Of a stretch of DNA of 64,000 nucleotides, positions 19,713-32,179 are shown one piece after another (position 1 is the stretch's first letter; the number at the start of each line of letters is the position of its first letter). This DNA comes from Phytopythium helicoides (Eukaryota > Oomycota > Peronosporomycetes > Pythiales > Pythiaceae). The stretch lies in assembly GCA_024867545.1 (NCBI GenBank), contig JANFNE010000012.1, positions 744,001-808,000 on the forward strand, read 5' to 3'. The notes under the pieces are model-generated. The model saw only the letters and a program-made list of their open reading frames with translations, was not told where the DNA came from and searched no databases. The translations under genes and the position numbers were made by a program.

Positions 19713-21366
19713 ATGGCGGCGCCGACGCGCTTCCCGGTCGTGCTGATCCATGGTACGCTGCGTCCCACTGCTGCTGCTGCTGGAGGCTGACGAACGGGTG
19801 CTGTGCTGCGGCAGGCGTGTTTGGCTTCGGCAAGGAGCGGCCGCTGTGGAACCGCTGGGTGCCATATTGGCCCGAGCGCCAGCTGCAGGAACTCAATCCG
19901 AACCACCTGATCGTAGGCGTCGGCGGCGTGTCGTCCGACCACGACCGCGCCTGCGAGGCCTTCTTCCAGCTCTACGGAGGGCGAGTCGACTACGGCGAGA
20001 AGCACGCGGCGGAGGCAGGTGCGTGGCGTTCACAGCAATGGCAGCAAAGTGAGAGACGCACCTTTGACGACGGGCTCCGCGCGACGCAGGCCACGACCGC
20101 TTCGGAGAGGAGATCCCGAAAGAGAAGGCGCTCCATCCACACTGGAGCGAGGACAATCCTGTGCACCTGCTAGGACACAGCTTTGGCTCCACGACCGCCA
20201 TCGAGCTGTATCAGTTGCTGTGCGACGACTTCTTCGGCGTCGGGTCGAACCACAAGTGGGTGCGCAGCATTGTGAGCATCGCAGGGCCGTTGACGGGCTC
20301 GACACTCAGCTACGTGGTTGGCGTCCGCGATGGCAAGGTGCGCATCGGCACAGCGATCCACCTGCTCGCAATCGTCATGGGCGCCTGGGTGAAGCTCTGC
20401 TCGCGCTTCCCGGCGCTTAAAGGCGCGCTGGACCTCAAGATGGAGCACTGGGGACGGCTCTCGCTACGCCAGATCATCACGACCAACGGGCCGCTCGACA
20501 AGTCCCGCGACAACGCCGTGTACAACAACGTGCCGACCCACCGCATGGAGCGCAACGCCACGCTCAAGCACATGGACAAGATCTTCCTCATGAGCATCGC
20601 GACGTCACCTCGCACGGTGCACGTCCCCGACCGCGAGGTGGCTGCCCTGGCGGCCCTGCTGGTCGTCATGCTGCTTCCTCGCTCGACCGCGTACCGTATC
20701 GGTCGATGGCTGTCGCTGCCGCGGTCCATGCTGTGGCTGCTCAAGTGGTCGCGCACAGTGCGGTCACTGGCGTCGGCGCTGCTGGTAGCGTACCTGTGGA
20801 AGCGCGTGAAGCAGCTGGACGTGTCCAAGCTGCCGTCCATGTACGGTCTCAAGTGGCTGATCAAGCACCGCGCGTCGTCGCTGCCGGTGCTGGCCGAGGG
20901 GTTCGAGCCCGACCACTGGAAGCACAACGACGGCGCGGTGAACATCCGGTCGATGCTGCGGCCGTGGTTCCCGTCTCCGCAGCAGGTGCAGGCGGACATT
21001 TCGAGCCACGCGCACCCGACGCAGCCGCCGTCGCTGGCGGCGTCGTCGTCCAGCGCGTCGCTGGTGTCCGTGGGCGGCAACGCAAGCACGTCCATGGCGC
21101 GCTGCGAGTCGCATATCTCGATCGACGGCTTCCACAAGGACGCCGAGGAGGAGCAGGCCGTGGACTCTGGCGGCCGCGCCCAGCGCTTCGACCGCGGGCG
21201 CTGGTACGTCTACCGCGTGGACAGCAACCACCTGGCCGGCACCTACTGGCACGGCGGGGCCGCCAACCTCTTCAAGAGCCTCTTCCTCATGATGGCCAAC
21301 GAGTACGAGCGCGCGCTCGACGACCGCCAGCAGCCCGACCGCTTCCGCCTCGCCACCTTCGGCTGA
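19713..21366 (+). CDS. Alpha/beta-hydrolase lipase B, paralog of lipase A, two introns, 506 aa
   Basis: Exons are 19713-19752, 19815-20018 and 20090-21366. Introns of 62 nt (donor GTACGC) and 71 nt (donor GTGCGT) are both phase 1 and splitting Gly codons; the spliced frame is exactly 507 codons. It carries the same signatures as lipase A: VVLIHG then VFGFGKERPLWN, DRACEAFFQLYGGRVDYGEK, GHDRFGEE, nucleophile GHSFGS, NDGAVNIRSMLRPW for the Asp and NHLAGTYWHG for the His. Two hydrophobic segments near AALAALLVVMLLP and ASALLVAYLW suggest membrane association. The two genes are similar through the first 250 residues and diverge after. Lipase B lacks the intron of lipase A and vice versa. A GC-rich background keeps other frames open. 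Confidence 0.85.
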
Positions 21367-21482
21367 CGCGGGTTGCACATGGAGTGATGGTCGCGTACCC
21401 ACCTCTAAATCCCGCGTGCTGATTGGCCAGGAATTTAACCGGTTGAAGTAAATCATTTGCTGGAAGATCGCACGCCTGCCTT

Positions 21483-21490
21483 TCACTTTC
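21483..21490 (+). promoter_or_regulatory. Oomycete-type initiator (Inr) for the ferlin gene
   Basis: TCACTTTC matches the oomycete initiator TCAYTTYY and lies 54 bp before the ferlin ATG, a normal distance for a short 5' UTR. No TATA box is seen, as expected for this promoter class. Confidence 0.45.
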
Positions 21491-21543
21491 GGCCTCACCA
21501 TACAGCGCGCAAGAGGTCGAGACAGGCGGAGCGACTCGAGAAA

Positions 21544-24500
21544 ATGGCGACGCCCCGCGTGAAGCTCAAGGTGCTGCGCGCGCGCGCCGTGGGCTCGGGG
21601 CCTGCGGGGGCTGCGGCGGCGGCGGTGGCGGCGGACGGCGTGGACCCATGTGCGTCTGGCGCGGATCGAGGCGGATGGGGAGTGAGTTGGAGCTGATTTT
21701 GGGTCTCGTAGACTGCCAGGCGAGCTGCGGTGGTGTGACGCTGCGGTCGGCGGCCAAGAGCAAGACCAGCGAGCCCGAGTGGAGCCAGGACTTCACGTTC
21801 GGCGTCAAGAAGCCGCTGGGAGACGAGGTTGTCTTCAAGGTGTTCGCCAACAACCCGCGCGGCCAGGACGCGCTGCTGGGACTCGCGACGCTCAAAATTG
21901 ACGGGCTGGAGGCTGATACAACGGTGCGTGGGGTGTGGCTGGACTGCGGAGGTATGTGAAAGCGCTGACTCTTAATGCATTCTATCCCTGCAGAAGGAGC
22001 ACACACTGGCATTGAAGCTAAACGAGAATGACAGCGAGGTACACAGCAAGTCTAATGACCCCCCTTTCTGAGCTGGATCACTCAAGTTTCTCTCATTGTG
22101 CTAGACATGCGGGGAGCTCGTCGTTGAGGCGCGATACGAGCCTACCTTTGTGAAACCAGCTCAGCCCATGTCGCCCAAGAGCGCAAAGACGGAGAAACCA
22201 ACTGCCTCTACGCAGTCGCCAGCTGCATCCACAGCAATTCCCCCTGCAAAGGCAGAAGCCAAAGTGAGCGAAGAAGTTGCCCCCGTGAAAGGTGCCAAGC
22301 AAGAGTCGCCACAGCCTTCGCCAACAGCAAGCGGGTCTCCACCATCGGCCGCAGCTCCATCGAGCGATGCATCAAGCATCCCGGTAGTCCAAGAGAACGC
22401 GCCTGCACCGAACTTCTACGTTGTCTCCATTCTTGAAGGGAAGGCCCTCAAGGCGTGCGACGGAACGGGGCCAGATGCTACGAGCGATCCATACGTGAAG
22501 CTTCACTGCACAAAGAACCAATCGCAGTCTACAAAGACTCAGCTGCAGACTCTGGAGCCAAAGTGGAGACAGCGTTTTTACTTCGCCATGACTCCAACCG
22601 AGAGCCAAGTCTTGGAGCTAGTCGTTGAAGACAGCGACATGTTCACGAGCGATTTCATCGGGAGGTGTCTGATCAATCTGGAGGTGTTCAAGACACGATA
22701 CGCGGGGACCAGGGAAATTTTCTGGATTGGGCTCGAGGACCAGCCCAAAGCCGAAGACAAAGACGTATTCAGTGACCTGAGCCCGAGTCGCAACCTCGAC
22801 CACGGGTGTGGAAGGATCTGTATTGCGATTGAAACGCGGTACATAGATCGGAAGACTGCAACACTTGAGCAAGGAGAGTCGGATAGATCGACCATAGTCC
22901 CAACTTCGTGTGGGCTCTGTGACAACCATGGAGGTGCTTGTGTTGAGAGCGATGCAGCTCACAAGCACGGGGACCACGGTGACAAACCAGCTCAAAGCGG
23001 AGGAAATACTGCAAACTCCAACGGCGACATCGATCTCACTGAACCAGAGACCGAAGCTGACCTTAAGAAGCAAGAGGATGAACACAAAAAGAAGCTGACT
23101 GAGCTATCCGACATCCAATTCAAATCGGGCGAGTACCAGATTCAAGTGCGCATTCTTGAAGTTCGAGACCTCAAACCAATGGACCTGAATGGTCTGTGCG
23201 ACCCCGTTGTGTGCATCGAGTGTCTCGGGCACAGCCAATACACGAGCGTCAAGCAGAAGCAGCTGTCTTGCATCTTTGACGAGACGCTCTTTTTCAACTT
23301 TCGCCATCTGGACAAGGAAACGATCGAGCAAGCCAACATCAAAGTGTCTGTTATTGATGCTGACGCCTCGAACTTTGGCTTTTCTCAAGGGTACGGTGAT
23401 GAGCTTATCGGGTACTTTGGCGTGGACATCCCGTATGTGTACTTCCGACCTGGCCACGAACTTCAGCGGAAGTGGGTGGCGCTCGTCGGTAGCGGGAAGT
23501 CAAACAGCGACAGCATCATGGGTTACCTGAAGCTTTCGATAGTTGTCATCGGTCCTGGCGACAAGACAAAACTACTCACCGACACAAGTGACGAGGAACC
23601 CGACGAGGTTTCAGTGGAGGGGAGAAAAGACATTAACTCGCTTGTGCTCGTGCCGCCTCGCGTGAGTCAGACGCTGACGTACTTGGTGGTTTCCATTCAC
23701 CGTGCAGAAGATCTCCCTGACATGGACAAGAGTATGCTAGGTCAAGGCGGCATTGACGGGTTTGCTCGGGTGTATTTCTCTGGTCAAGACGTTCTGGAGA
23801 CGAAACGAGTGACTGTGAAGGGATCCGAGCTACTCACAGTGGAGTTCAACGAAGAGCTCTGGTTTCCGGTTCTTGTGCCAACAATGAGCGATAACATCTT
23901 TATCTCTTTGTGGGACGCCGACATGACAACAAACGAGTTGGTGGCCAACATTCTCCGTCCATTCTCATTTGCTCAAGTGCAGAAGTATCCTGGCGATTAT
24001 GAGTCCCGATGGACAAATCTGTATGGCCCTCCGGTAGGGTATGTCGTGAACACGAGCTCGTGCAAGCGTATGCAGACGCAGCCCGCGCACGCAAGCACTT
24101 ATCGCGGACGGTTGCTAGTTTCTCTGCGAGTTGAAGATGCATCAAAGTCGACGAATGACCGTCCCCACGCGCGGATCCTCTCAAATCCTATGGTCGCTCC
24201 GCCTACCAAGAGCTATTCGCTTCGTATCGCCCTGTTCTATGGCACGGAGATCCCCGCATTCACAACAATGACGAACTGGAGCCGCAATACGGCTATGTCT
24301 GTTCGGATCTCGATCGGTAGACATGCTATCGAGAGCTCGAAGGCAGAGAATGTTGCGGGAATCTGCCAATGGAACGAATATCTCGAGCTTTCGGAGCTTG
24401 AGCTACCAACCGATATCGATCAGCTTCCGGACGTGTTTGTTCACTTGGTCCGCCTTCAAATGAGCGAGACGAGATATGTTTGTTATGCAAGATACAGCGC

Positions 24501-27500
24501 TCGAGAGATCTTTGACGCCAGTCTCGGTGACGGGACGATTCCAGCACCGCAATGGGTCACGCTCACCAAAGACTCGGTTTTCAATGATCTCAAGGATCGA
24601 GACTTTACTGGTAACCTGCTGATGAATCTTCAGCTCAAGGAGACGTCTAAGGAAAAGTCAACGAGTGCTGTAAGCGATACAGCCCACCTGTGGCGCCAAC
24701 ACGCGAACCAACCGGTTGTGTACATGAAGTACACCCTGTTCGTGCACATTTTCCAAGGACGCTGTCTACCTGCAGCAGACCCTAACGGTCTTGCTGACCC
24801 ATATGTCCAAGTTTCTTGTGCTGGTGTGGAAGGGAAGTTGGCTCCGCACATAAGGCTACGAGGGACCCATGTTTTTACGAAACCATCGTCCTGGACATTG
24901 AGCTGCCTCAAAAGCAGGACTTCTTGCCAAAGCTCTCGCTCCAGGTGTACGACAAAGATCAGTACCATTCTGACGACTACATCGGTGGTATCAAGTTCAG
25001 CCTGGCAGAGTTCAAGGCGATGACATCGACAGTATACGGACAAAAGCTTTCGGATGGATCATACTCCGCGCCACGTCCAAAATGGTACCCGATCTACTTT
25101 GAAAAGGAAGGGGACACTGAAGGGGAGTTGCTTTTGTCGTTTGATTTGATTCAAAAGGATTCCCCTGGCGCTGTCGTCGCGCCACCGCCATCAATCCGCC
25201 CAGTGACACAGGACATGTTTGTTGAGATTACATGTCTGGGTTGCCGTGGTCTTCAACCAGCAGGCTTTGTGCCTCTGTCAAAGCCTTTCGCCAAGTTTGA
25301 GATTGGTGAGATCTCCAAGGCCAACCAGCCCAAGTTCACAAACGCATCCTCAAAGCCAAGTGCCAAGAACCCGAATTTCTTGCAACGCGTCTTGATCCCC
25401 GTCAAGATGCCAGTTGATGCTTTGTTCGCTCCGCGCCTAAATGTCACAGTCTCTGATCGTTTGCTTGGAGGATACTACACTCCAGTTCTTGGCGTGTGCT
25501 CAATCGATCTTGGACAGAAGTTGCGCACCTCGAATGGAAAGCCCAATCCTCAGTTTATTGAACGGCACGATAGCTCTGTTGGTGGAAGTGCCAACCCGTA
25601 CGTCGACCGTGGCATCGACCTCACGTCGTTTCCAGGGAGAGTGCCATCGAATGTCATTCGTTCGTTATCAAGTTTCAGTCAGTCAGACCAAGGAGGGCTA
25701 CGTCGCGTCGAGGAGGAAGGCGAAGATAGTGCTCTTTCTCCTTCTCATTCCAAAAAAGAGGATGAAGGCAGCGAGAATGACGACGACGACGACGATGACG
25801 ACGCACTCAGCGATGAAGATGACATTCCACACTACCTTGTCAATCGTCGAAGTGTAAACGGGGCGCTGGAAGATGAGCTTGACGCTGCATTTGAGACCTA
25901 CTCGCTATTCCGAGGCGATATGCTCTTGCGTCGTGACGGATCTCGTGAGCCAAACTTGAACGCATATCGCTCGGTCGGCAAATTCAAGGGAATCATTCGG
26001 GTACTTCGCTCGCGTGACGAGCCTCCCGTGTTTGATTTGGACGCGTTCCTGAATCCGCAGACGTACCTTGTTCGTGTGTACGTGCTGGACGCTCATGGGC
26101 TCATTCCAAAGAGCGCCAGCGACAAGTGCGAGCCATACCTTCGTGTGACGCTAGGAGATGGCCAGCGACTCGAGCATGTGGCCGACACGCGCTCAAGTGA
26201 TATTGCAGCAACATGTGCACCAAAGTTCACGAAATGTTCCAGTTTAAAGCCGAGCTACCTGGTGCCTCGGAGCTTCGCGTAGACGTGTTCGATCACGATG
26301 CGTTCTCACTCACAAGTTTGACTGGCGCGAGTGATGATGATCTTGTTGGTGGACGCTTATCGACCTCGAAGACCGGTGGTTTTCTTCGAAGTGGCAAGGG
26401 ATGGACTCGGACCGCCGAGCTCTTGAGACGCGATCGCTGTTTGCTCCTTCGAGCTCACTACCACGTGGTAGCATCCGGCTTTGGGTGGACATCTTGACTG
26501 GCTCGCAGATTCATGCAGGTCAAGCCGCTCGACATTTCGCCTCCTCCAGTGCAGCGCTTCGAGGTTCGCGTGGTGATTTACAAGGTTAAGAACGTCGTAG
26601 CCGGCGATTTTACCGGTCTGAGCGACTTGTACGTCAAGTCCTGGCTGCAGAACCGTGACGATGAGGCGCAGATGACGGACACGCACTGGCGTGCAAAGCG
26701 TGGTCGCGGGTCCTTTAACTGGCGCATGAAGTTCCCGATTGAGCTCCCGATTGACTCGGAGGATGAAGGCGAGCGTGGCCACTTGCATCTCCAACTGTGG
26801 GATAAAGACATTGTGTACGATGACTGCCTCGCTGATGCTGTGCTGGATATCAGTGCGTTCCTCAAGCAGGCGTATCGTCGCAAGCAGGTCGTGAGCGTGT
26901 TTGCTCCACACAAGAAGCGACTTCAGTCCAAGAGCTCCTCGTCAATTTCTGCGCGTCGACTTCGTCAGAGTGGAAGAGGGTATTCTAGCGTTGACATTGC
27001 CGGCGAGGACCGTCGCTCAGCAAGCGGGGAGCACGTGATTGACATTCCTCCGCGTGGAAGCGAGGACGACGTGAGCGATGCGGACAGCCCGCTACTTGGC
27101 ACATCAGCAGCTGCAGCCGAGTCAAATGACAACCAGCAGGACGAGAGCGAGGACCTGGAAGATGCCTAAGTCACTGGTTCGGTCGTTCTTGCAGCGTCTT
27201 GGTGTCGAGGCCGACGATCCCGAGGATGCGCGGTGGCTCACCTTGACTACGCGTGACGCTGCCACGGGAGCTCGTGTCAAAGCTGGCGACATGCTGCTGT
27301 CAGTGGAAATCCTCCCCGAGAAGGCAGCAGCGGCGCGCGCAGCTGGTCTTGGCCGCAGCGAGCCAAACGCATTCCCGTACCTGTCGGAGCCTGCCGATCG
27401 GCTGCATTTGTCGGCCATTTGGAACCCGCTCGTTGTGCTGGAGGCGTTGCTCGGTCCCACCTACTTTCGCGCGTTCGCGTCGTTCGCCATGTGCACGTTG

Positions 27501-27791
27501 CTGGTGCTGCTGCTACTTGTGGCCGGCCCCATCATCAACATCCTCGTCACGCTCATGGTGGAGCTGTCGCCATCGACAGCGGGCTGGGTGGGCTTCTTCG
27601 TGCTGCTCGGGCTCGCGGTCGCGTCGCTCGCCTACTGCGCGTACCGCTGCCGCCGCGCCGTCACACGACTGGCCGCGAGCGCCATGACTGGCGGCAGTGG
27701 AGCTGCAGCGAACAGCGGACGCGGAGCGAGTCGCTGGTGGTGGCCTGGCAAGGCGAGCGCCGGCAGCGGTAGCTCGAAGCGCAGCGCTTAG
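21544..27791 (+). CDS. Ferlin-family multi-C2-domain membrane protein, about 1,900 aa, three introns, frame-shifted
   Basis: Ferlins are tail-anchored proteins with many C2 domains that drive calcium-dependent membrane fusion. Introns at 21650-21711, 21924-21993 and 22039-22104 join the first C2 domain to a Pro/Ala linker. About eight or nine C2-like domains start near 21550, 22415, 23130, 23680, 24210, 24730, 25215, 26065 and 26550; typical pieces are DPYVKLHC, GLADPYVQVSC and GLSDLYVKSWL. IDLEDRWFSSKWQG and RGSIRLWVDILT near 26360-26500 are ferlin hallmarks. Two hydrophobic segments near 27475-27650 form the C-terminal anchor. The frame changes by one base near 24853, 26235, 26352, 26511 and 27160 without splice sites, and the reading stays coherent across each change, so these are probably assembly indels. 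Several C2 loops keep Asp residues, so calcium binding is plausible. Confidence 0.75.
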
Positions 27792-28116
27792 TGGTACATT
27801 GCAATCCTCCATCTGGCGTGTGACACTGGGCCGCTCGACCGGTTCAACGCGAGGCAAGTAGGAGATTATGCCTGTTTGTGCGATGTATCGTTGGGTTCTG
27901 ATACACGAAAAATCATGTTTGATAGTGCTGAAGGCGTTTGTGCCGATGCGGGTCGGTGCCCGCTCATCCTCGCGAACATGGGTCACTGGCTGGCCTTTTC
28001 GTCCAATCGCGCTCTCGAGCGATCCCACTTTCGCCCAATCCGCGTCGGCCGCATTCCTCGGAGGGAACTCGGGCGAGAAAAGCCAGCGGCGCGAGGTCAG
28101 AGGCCGATCGACGAGC
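27792..28116. promoter_or_regulatory. Promoter region of the TMEM184-like gene
   Basis: CCAAT boxes at 28003-28007 and 28035-28039 lie about 80-115 bp before the ATG. No gene is supported here. Confidence 0.35.
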
Positions 28117-29690
28117 ATGGAGGCGATGGCGACGCCCGTGCGGCAGATCAACGAGTCGAGCCTGCTCCAGGGTAACGCGACGGGCGACGGCGAGGTGCTG
28201 GGGCTGCCGCTGGCCTGGGTGGAGACGCACCGCGCGCTCAGCCTGCTGCTGGCGCTGGGCTGCTGCGCGCTCGCGGCCGCGATCGCGCTCTACAACATCC
28301 GCCAGCACCTGCAGCACTACTCGCGGCCGCCGCTGCAGCGCTACATCGTGCGGATTCTTGTGATCGTGCCGGTCTACGCCGGTCGGCTCGCTCGGCTCGC
28401 TGCTCTTCGTCAAGCAGGCGCTCTACTTCGACACGCTGCGCGACATCTACGAGGCCTTCGTCGTCTACAGCTTCCTCGCGCTCGTGCTCTCCTTCTGCGG
28501 CGGAGAGTCCGTGTGCGTGCTCAAGATGCAGAGCGAGCCCGACATCCCGCACGCATGGCCCGTCAGCCTCTGCTTCCCGCCAATGGGCCGCGACGGACGC
28601 CTGCTGCGCTTCTGCAAGCGCGCCACGCTGCAGTTCGTGTTCATCAAGCCCATCTTCGCCGTGCTGTCGCTGCTCATGCTAGCCTGCGGAACCTACCACA
28701 CGCTATTCTACCAGCTCGTGCTCGCGGTCGTCTACAACATTTCGTACTCGCTCGCGCTCTACGGGCTGTGGTTGTTCTACCTCGCCACGCGTCACATCCT
28801 GCAGCCCTTCCACCCCGTGCTCAAGTTCTTCGCCGTCAAGTCGGTCGTGTTTCCTCACTTTCTGGCAGAGTGGGCTCATTGACTTCATCCCGGGCATCAC
28901 CAACGAGCAGAGCTTTGCGTGGAAGGACTTTATCCTCTGCGTCGAGCTCGTGCCCTTCGCCGTGCTGCACATGCTAGCGTTCAACTCGAGCCAGTTCAAG
29001 AAGAACCTCGACGCGCTGCCTGACTCGGAGGTGCTCAAGAACATGAAGGAGGTGCTCAGCCTGTCAGATATTATTGCCGACGCCTACCACAACTTCATGC
29101 CTTCCTACCGCGACTATATTCTCCAGCGTGGCGGCGGCGGCGTTGAGACGGCGCGCGGTCGCGGCAACAGCGGCAGCTTTTCGTTTGGCGACGACAGCAG
29201 CATGGGCAACACGTCGTCGTCGGAGGGGAGTCCGACTCCCATGGCGCACTCGAACGCGCTCGCGCCGCGGTTTGTCATTGATGATGAGGACGACGACGAG
29301 CTCGATGATCTCGAGAGCGGGCATGCTGCCGGCGACAGTAGTGCTAGTGCTTCTTCAGCTACCGTAGCAGCAGAATCCGTGACCGTGAAGGAAAAGGTCG
29401 ACGATACAGTAGTAACAGAGGATGTCAAGAAGATCGAGGACAAGGAAGAGGGACGACCGCGGGACCAGGCCAATCCTCAGGAGGACGACCACGTCGAGGA
29501 CGAGCAGGCGTCTGCAGACGCCAGCAAGCCGGAGACCGAGGGCGAGGCCGAGGAGGTGGAGCAGGAGCCCGTGGCCGAGCGAAGGCGAGCCGAGAGCGCG
29601 CGCGACCTCGAGGCTGGCGCCGCTGCGGACTCCGCGGACTCGAGCTCGAGCGAGGAGCCTCCCGCGACCAAGGCGGACGAGCACGTTTGA
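28117..29690 (+). CDS. TMEM184/organic-solute-transporter-alpha family membrane protein, about 520 aa, frame-shifted
   Basis: The signature RDIYEAFVVYSFLALVLSF followed by CGGE is the hallmark of the TMEM184/Ost-alpha family, seven-helix membrane proteins. Helices begin with LLLALGCCALAAAIAL and continue through KPIFAVLSLLMLACGTY, FYQLVLAVVYNISYSL and FAVLHML. Two extra C bases, near 28379 and 28853, push the sequence through three frames; removing either restores family motifs such as VFLTFWQSGLIDF. They look like assembly insertions. The C-terminal 200 residues are acidic, low-complexity Glu/Asp/Ala/Ser sequence with no membrane segment. The start is the ATG at 28117 (MEAMATPVRQ); the frame is open upstream but carries no hydrophobic or conserved sequence. 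Function in oomycetes is unknown; solute transport or vacuolar/vesicle roles are inferred from relatives. Confidence 0.75.
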
Positions 29691-30694
29691 TGCCGTGCCC
29701 CTCAGTTAGATTTGACTGTCGCTTCCACTCCTGCGCGCCTATGAGCCGCCTCCACCTGTACGAGTACCGCGCCCCTGTAGCCACAACAACCGCCCTGTGC
29801 GCCTAGCCGCCCGTGTGTGTTCGGGCTGGCGCTCCCCATGAGTAATAGACACCCAGGCTTTCTAGCCGTCCCGCATGTGCATAAGCTTTCCTTCGCCACT
29901 CGATGACATCGATGGCTTCGGCTGCATGAGTCGATTCGGCCAATGAAGCCTCCGGCTGTTTGTCTGCTTCACTGCGTGATGAGTGGCGGATTGGCAATCA
30001 GCTCATCGGCTTACGTCCCCCGCGCGCGCGGACGTATGCACTCGGTCGGCCGTTCGGCGTCCGGCTCCCGCTCGGTGCCGCCAATCCCTCGGGATCGGCC
30101 TCGTCTATCGTCTCCGCCGCCGGCCTCACGCCAGCCCGGCGGCGGATTCCGCCGGGCGCGCGCGTTCGCGTCGCTGCTTGGGGCGTTAAGCGCCCATCGA
30201 CGCCGTTCGGCGTCGGCCAAGCGGTCCGCTGCTTGGGTGCGCGCCGAGAGGAGCGGCCGCCCGCAGCCGCCGCTTCCGCCACTCGCGCCACTCGCACGGC
30301 TGGCGGAGCTGCGAGGCGGCGGCGCTCGGTAGTCGCGCGTTCCGCTGGGCCGTCGACAGCCAGCGGCGCCCCACGCAGCGGCCGAGCGGCGGCCGCCAGC
30401 CAGCGGCGCCCGCAGCACTTCAAGAAGCGCAAGGTGTCGGCGGTGCGAGCGGCGAGCGGTGACGCGCGCGACGTCACCAGCTGATGTTTTCATCCAATCA
30501 GAGGAGGCAGCGGATGGTGCTTGGGCGCGATTGGTGAACCGGCGCGGAATTTCTGAACGGCAACCGACGCGCACATCCATCATGCGCGGTGGGCGACACC
30601 GAGGTCATTCCTGGATTTGCCTCCGACCGCGCAGGCCCCGCAGCAACCGCAGCAACTACCAACAACAACAGCAGCAGCAGCAGCAACAGCAGCC
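29691..30694. other. Intergenic region and IDH promoter
   Basis: No gene is supported. A very GC-rich block with short inverted runs spans about 30010-30480. CCAAT boxes lie at 30494-30498 (CCAAT) and 30530-30534 (ATTGG), about 160-200 bp before the IDH start. Confidence 0.4.
30661..30692 (+). repeat. AAC/AGC trinucleotide run in the IDH 5' UTR
   Basis: An AAC-then-AGC trinucleotide tract ends three bases before the IDH start codon. It is open in frame with IDH but has no upstream ATG, so it is taken as leader sequence. Confidence 0.6.
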
Positions 30695-31978
30695 ATGGGC
30701 GAGTCGAGCTTCGCCAAGATCCGCGTGGAGAACCCGGTGGTGGAGCTGGACGGCGACGAGATGACGCGCATCATCTGGAAGGACATCCGCGAGAAGCTCA
30801 TCCTGCCCTTCCTGGACCTCAAGATCGAGTACTTCGACCTGGGGCTCGAGCACCGCGACGCGACCGACGACCGCGTGACGTTCGAGGCCGCGCGTGCCAT
30901 CAAGCAGCACAACGTGGGCATCAAGTGCGCCACCATCACGCCCGACGAGGCGCGCGTCGAGGAGTTCGGGCTCAAGAAGATGTGGCCCAGCCCCAACGGC
31001 ACGCTGCGCAACGAGCTCGGCGGCACCGTCTTCCGCGAGCCCATCGTCTGCAAGAACGTGCCGCGCCTCGTGCCCGGATGGAAGCAGCCCATCGTCATCG
31101 GCCGCCACGCCTTCGGCGACCAGTACAAGGCCGTCGACTTTGTCGCCAACGGACCCGGCACCTTCAAGATGACCTTCACGCCCGCCCCGGGATCGGCCAA
31201 CACGACCCCGCAGGAGTACGAGGTCTTTGAGTTCACGCACGAGGCCGGCGGCGTCGGCATGGGCATGTACAACACGGCCGAGTCCATCGCGGGCTTTGCC
31301 AAGTCTTGCTTCGAGTACGCGCTGGACCGCAAGATGCCGCTGTACATGAGCACCAAGAACACCATCCTCAAGCGCTACGACGGCCGCTTCAAGGACATTT
31401 TCCAGCAGATGTACGACACCGAGTATGCCGCGGCCTACAAGGCTGCCGGTATCTGGTATGAGCACCGCCTGATCGACGACATGGTCGCGCAGTGCCTCAA
31501 GTCGACTGGCGGCTTCGTCTGGGCGTGCAAGAACTACGACGGCGACGTGCAGTCGGACATTCTTGCGCCAGGGCTTTGGCTCGCTCGGCCTCATGACGAG
31601 CGTGCTGCTCACGCCGGATGGCAAGACGGTCGAGGCCGAAGCCTGCGCACGGCACCGTCACGCGCCACTACCGCGTGCACCAGAAGGGCGGTGAGACGAG
31701 CACCAACTCGATCGCCAGCATCTTTGCGTGGACGCGCGGACTGCTGCACCGCGCCAAGCTGGACGGCAACGACCGCCTCTAAACTCTTTTGCGAGGAGCT
31801 CGAGGCGTGCATCGTCGAGAGCGTCGAGAGCGGCGTCATCACCAAGGACCTGGCGCTGCTCATCTACGGCGACAAGATGACGCGCGAGCACTACCTCGAC
31901 ACGTTCCAGTTCATCGACAAGATCGCTGAGAACCTCACGGCGCGCCTGACCGCCAACCCGCGCCTCGCGGCCCTGTAA
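30695..31978 (+). CDS. IDH: NADP-dependent isocitrate dehydrogenase, about 425 aa, three single-base insertions
   Basis: The enzyme converts isocitrate to 2-oxoglutarate with NADP. Family landmarks are present: [18 protein letters not shown] at the N-terminus, the [14 protein letters not shown] block, [47 protein letters not shown] and [13 protein letters not shown]. The ATG at 30695 has a good context (GCCATGG). No targeting peptide is seen, so the cytosolic form is likely. Three extra bases, at about 31568 (C), 31644 (T) and 31780 (T), take the frame away and back, replacing about 70 conserved residues around the NADP-binding AHGTVTRH region by nonsense and creating a stop in the otherwise conserved frame. 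Because each simple deletion gives back conserved sequence, assembly error is the best reading. The last 65 codons (from about 31783) are normal. Confidence 0.9.
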   Translation: MGESSFAKIRVENPVVELDGDEMTRIIWKDIREKLILPFLDLKIEYFDLGLEHRDATDDRVTFEAARAIKQHNVGIKCATITPDEARVEEFGLKKMWPSPNGTLRNELGGTVFREPIVCKNVPRLVPGWKQPIVIGRHAFGDQYKAVDFVANGPGTFKMTFTPAPGSANTTPQEYEVFEFTHEAGGVGMGMYNTAESIAGFAKSCFEYALDRKMPLYMSTKNTILKRYDGRFKDIFQQMYDTEYAAAYKAAGIWYEHRLIDDMVAQCLKSTGGFVWACKNYDGDVQSDILAPGLWLARPHDERAAHAGWQDGRGRSLRTAPSRATTACTRRAVRRAPTRSPASLRGRADCCTAPSWTATTASKLFCEELEACIVESVESGVITKDLALLIYGDKMTREHYLDTFQFIDKIAENLTARLTANPRLAAL

Positions 31979-32160
31979 GCGAGCGGCGGCTGTCAACGGC
32001 TGGCCTGTCATGCCACCCACCACGGAGCCACCCTGCAAGCACTTTTCTCTCTATAAACCTTTTTGAAACATCGTGAATTGTCAATCGCAAATGGTTTGTC
32101 TGGTCGTGTGGTGATGTCGAGTGCAATGCAACGGTCAGGCACGAGCGCAACGCAACGCAA

Positions 32161-32179
32161 GGTCAGGTCAGGTCAGGTC
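32161..32179. repeat. Short GGTCA tandem repeat
   Basis: Nearly four head-to-tail copies of GGTCA. No function is suggested. Confidence 0.8.

Noticed and set aside
20706..21501. Long Ala/Gly/Val-rich frames overlapping the lipase B 3' half on both strands
   Set aside because: They are shadow frames; the lipase frame carries the catalytic Asp and His motifs.
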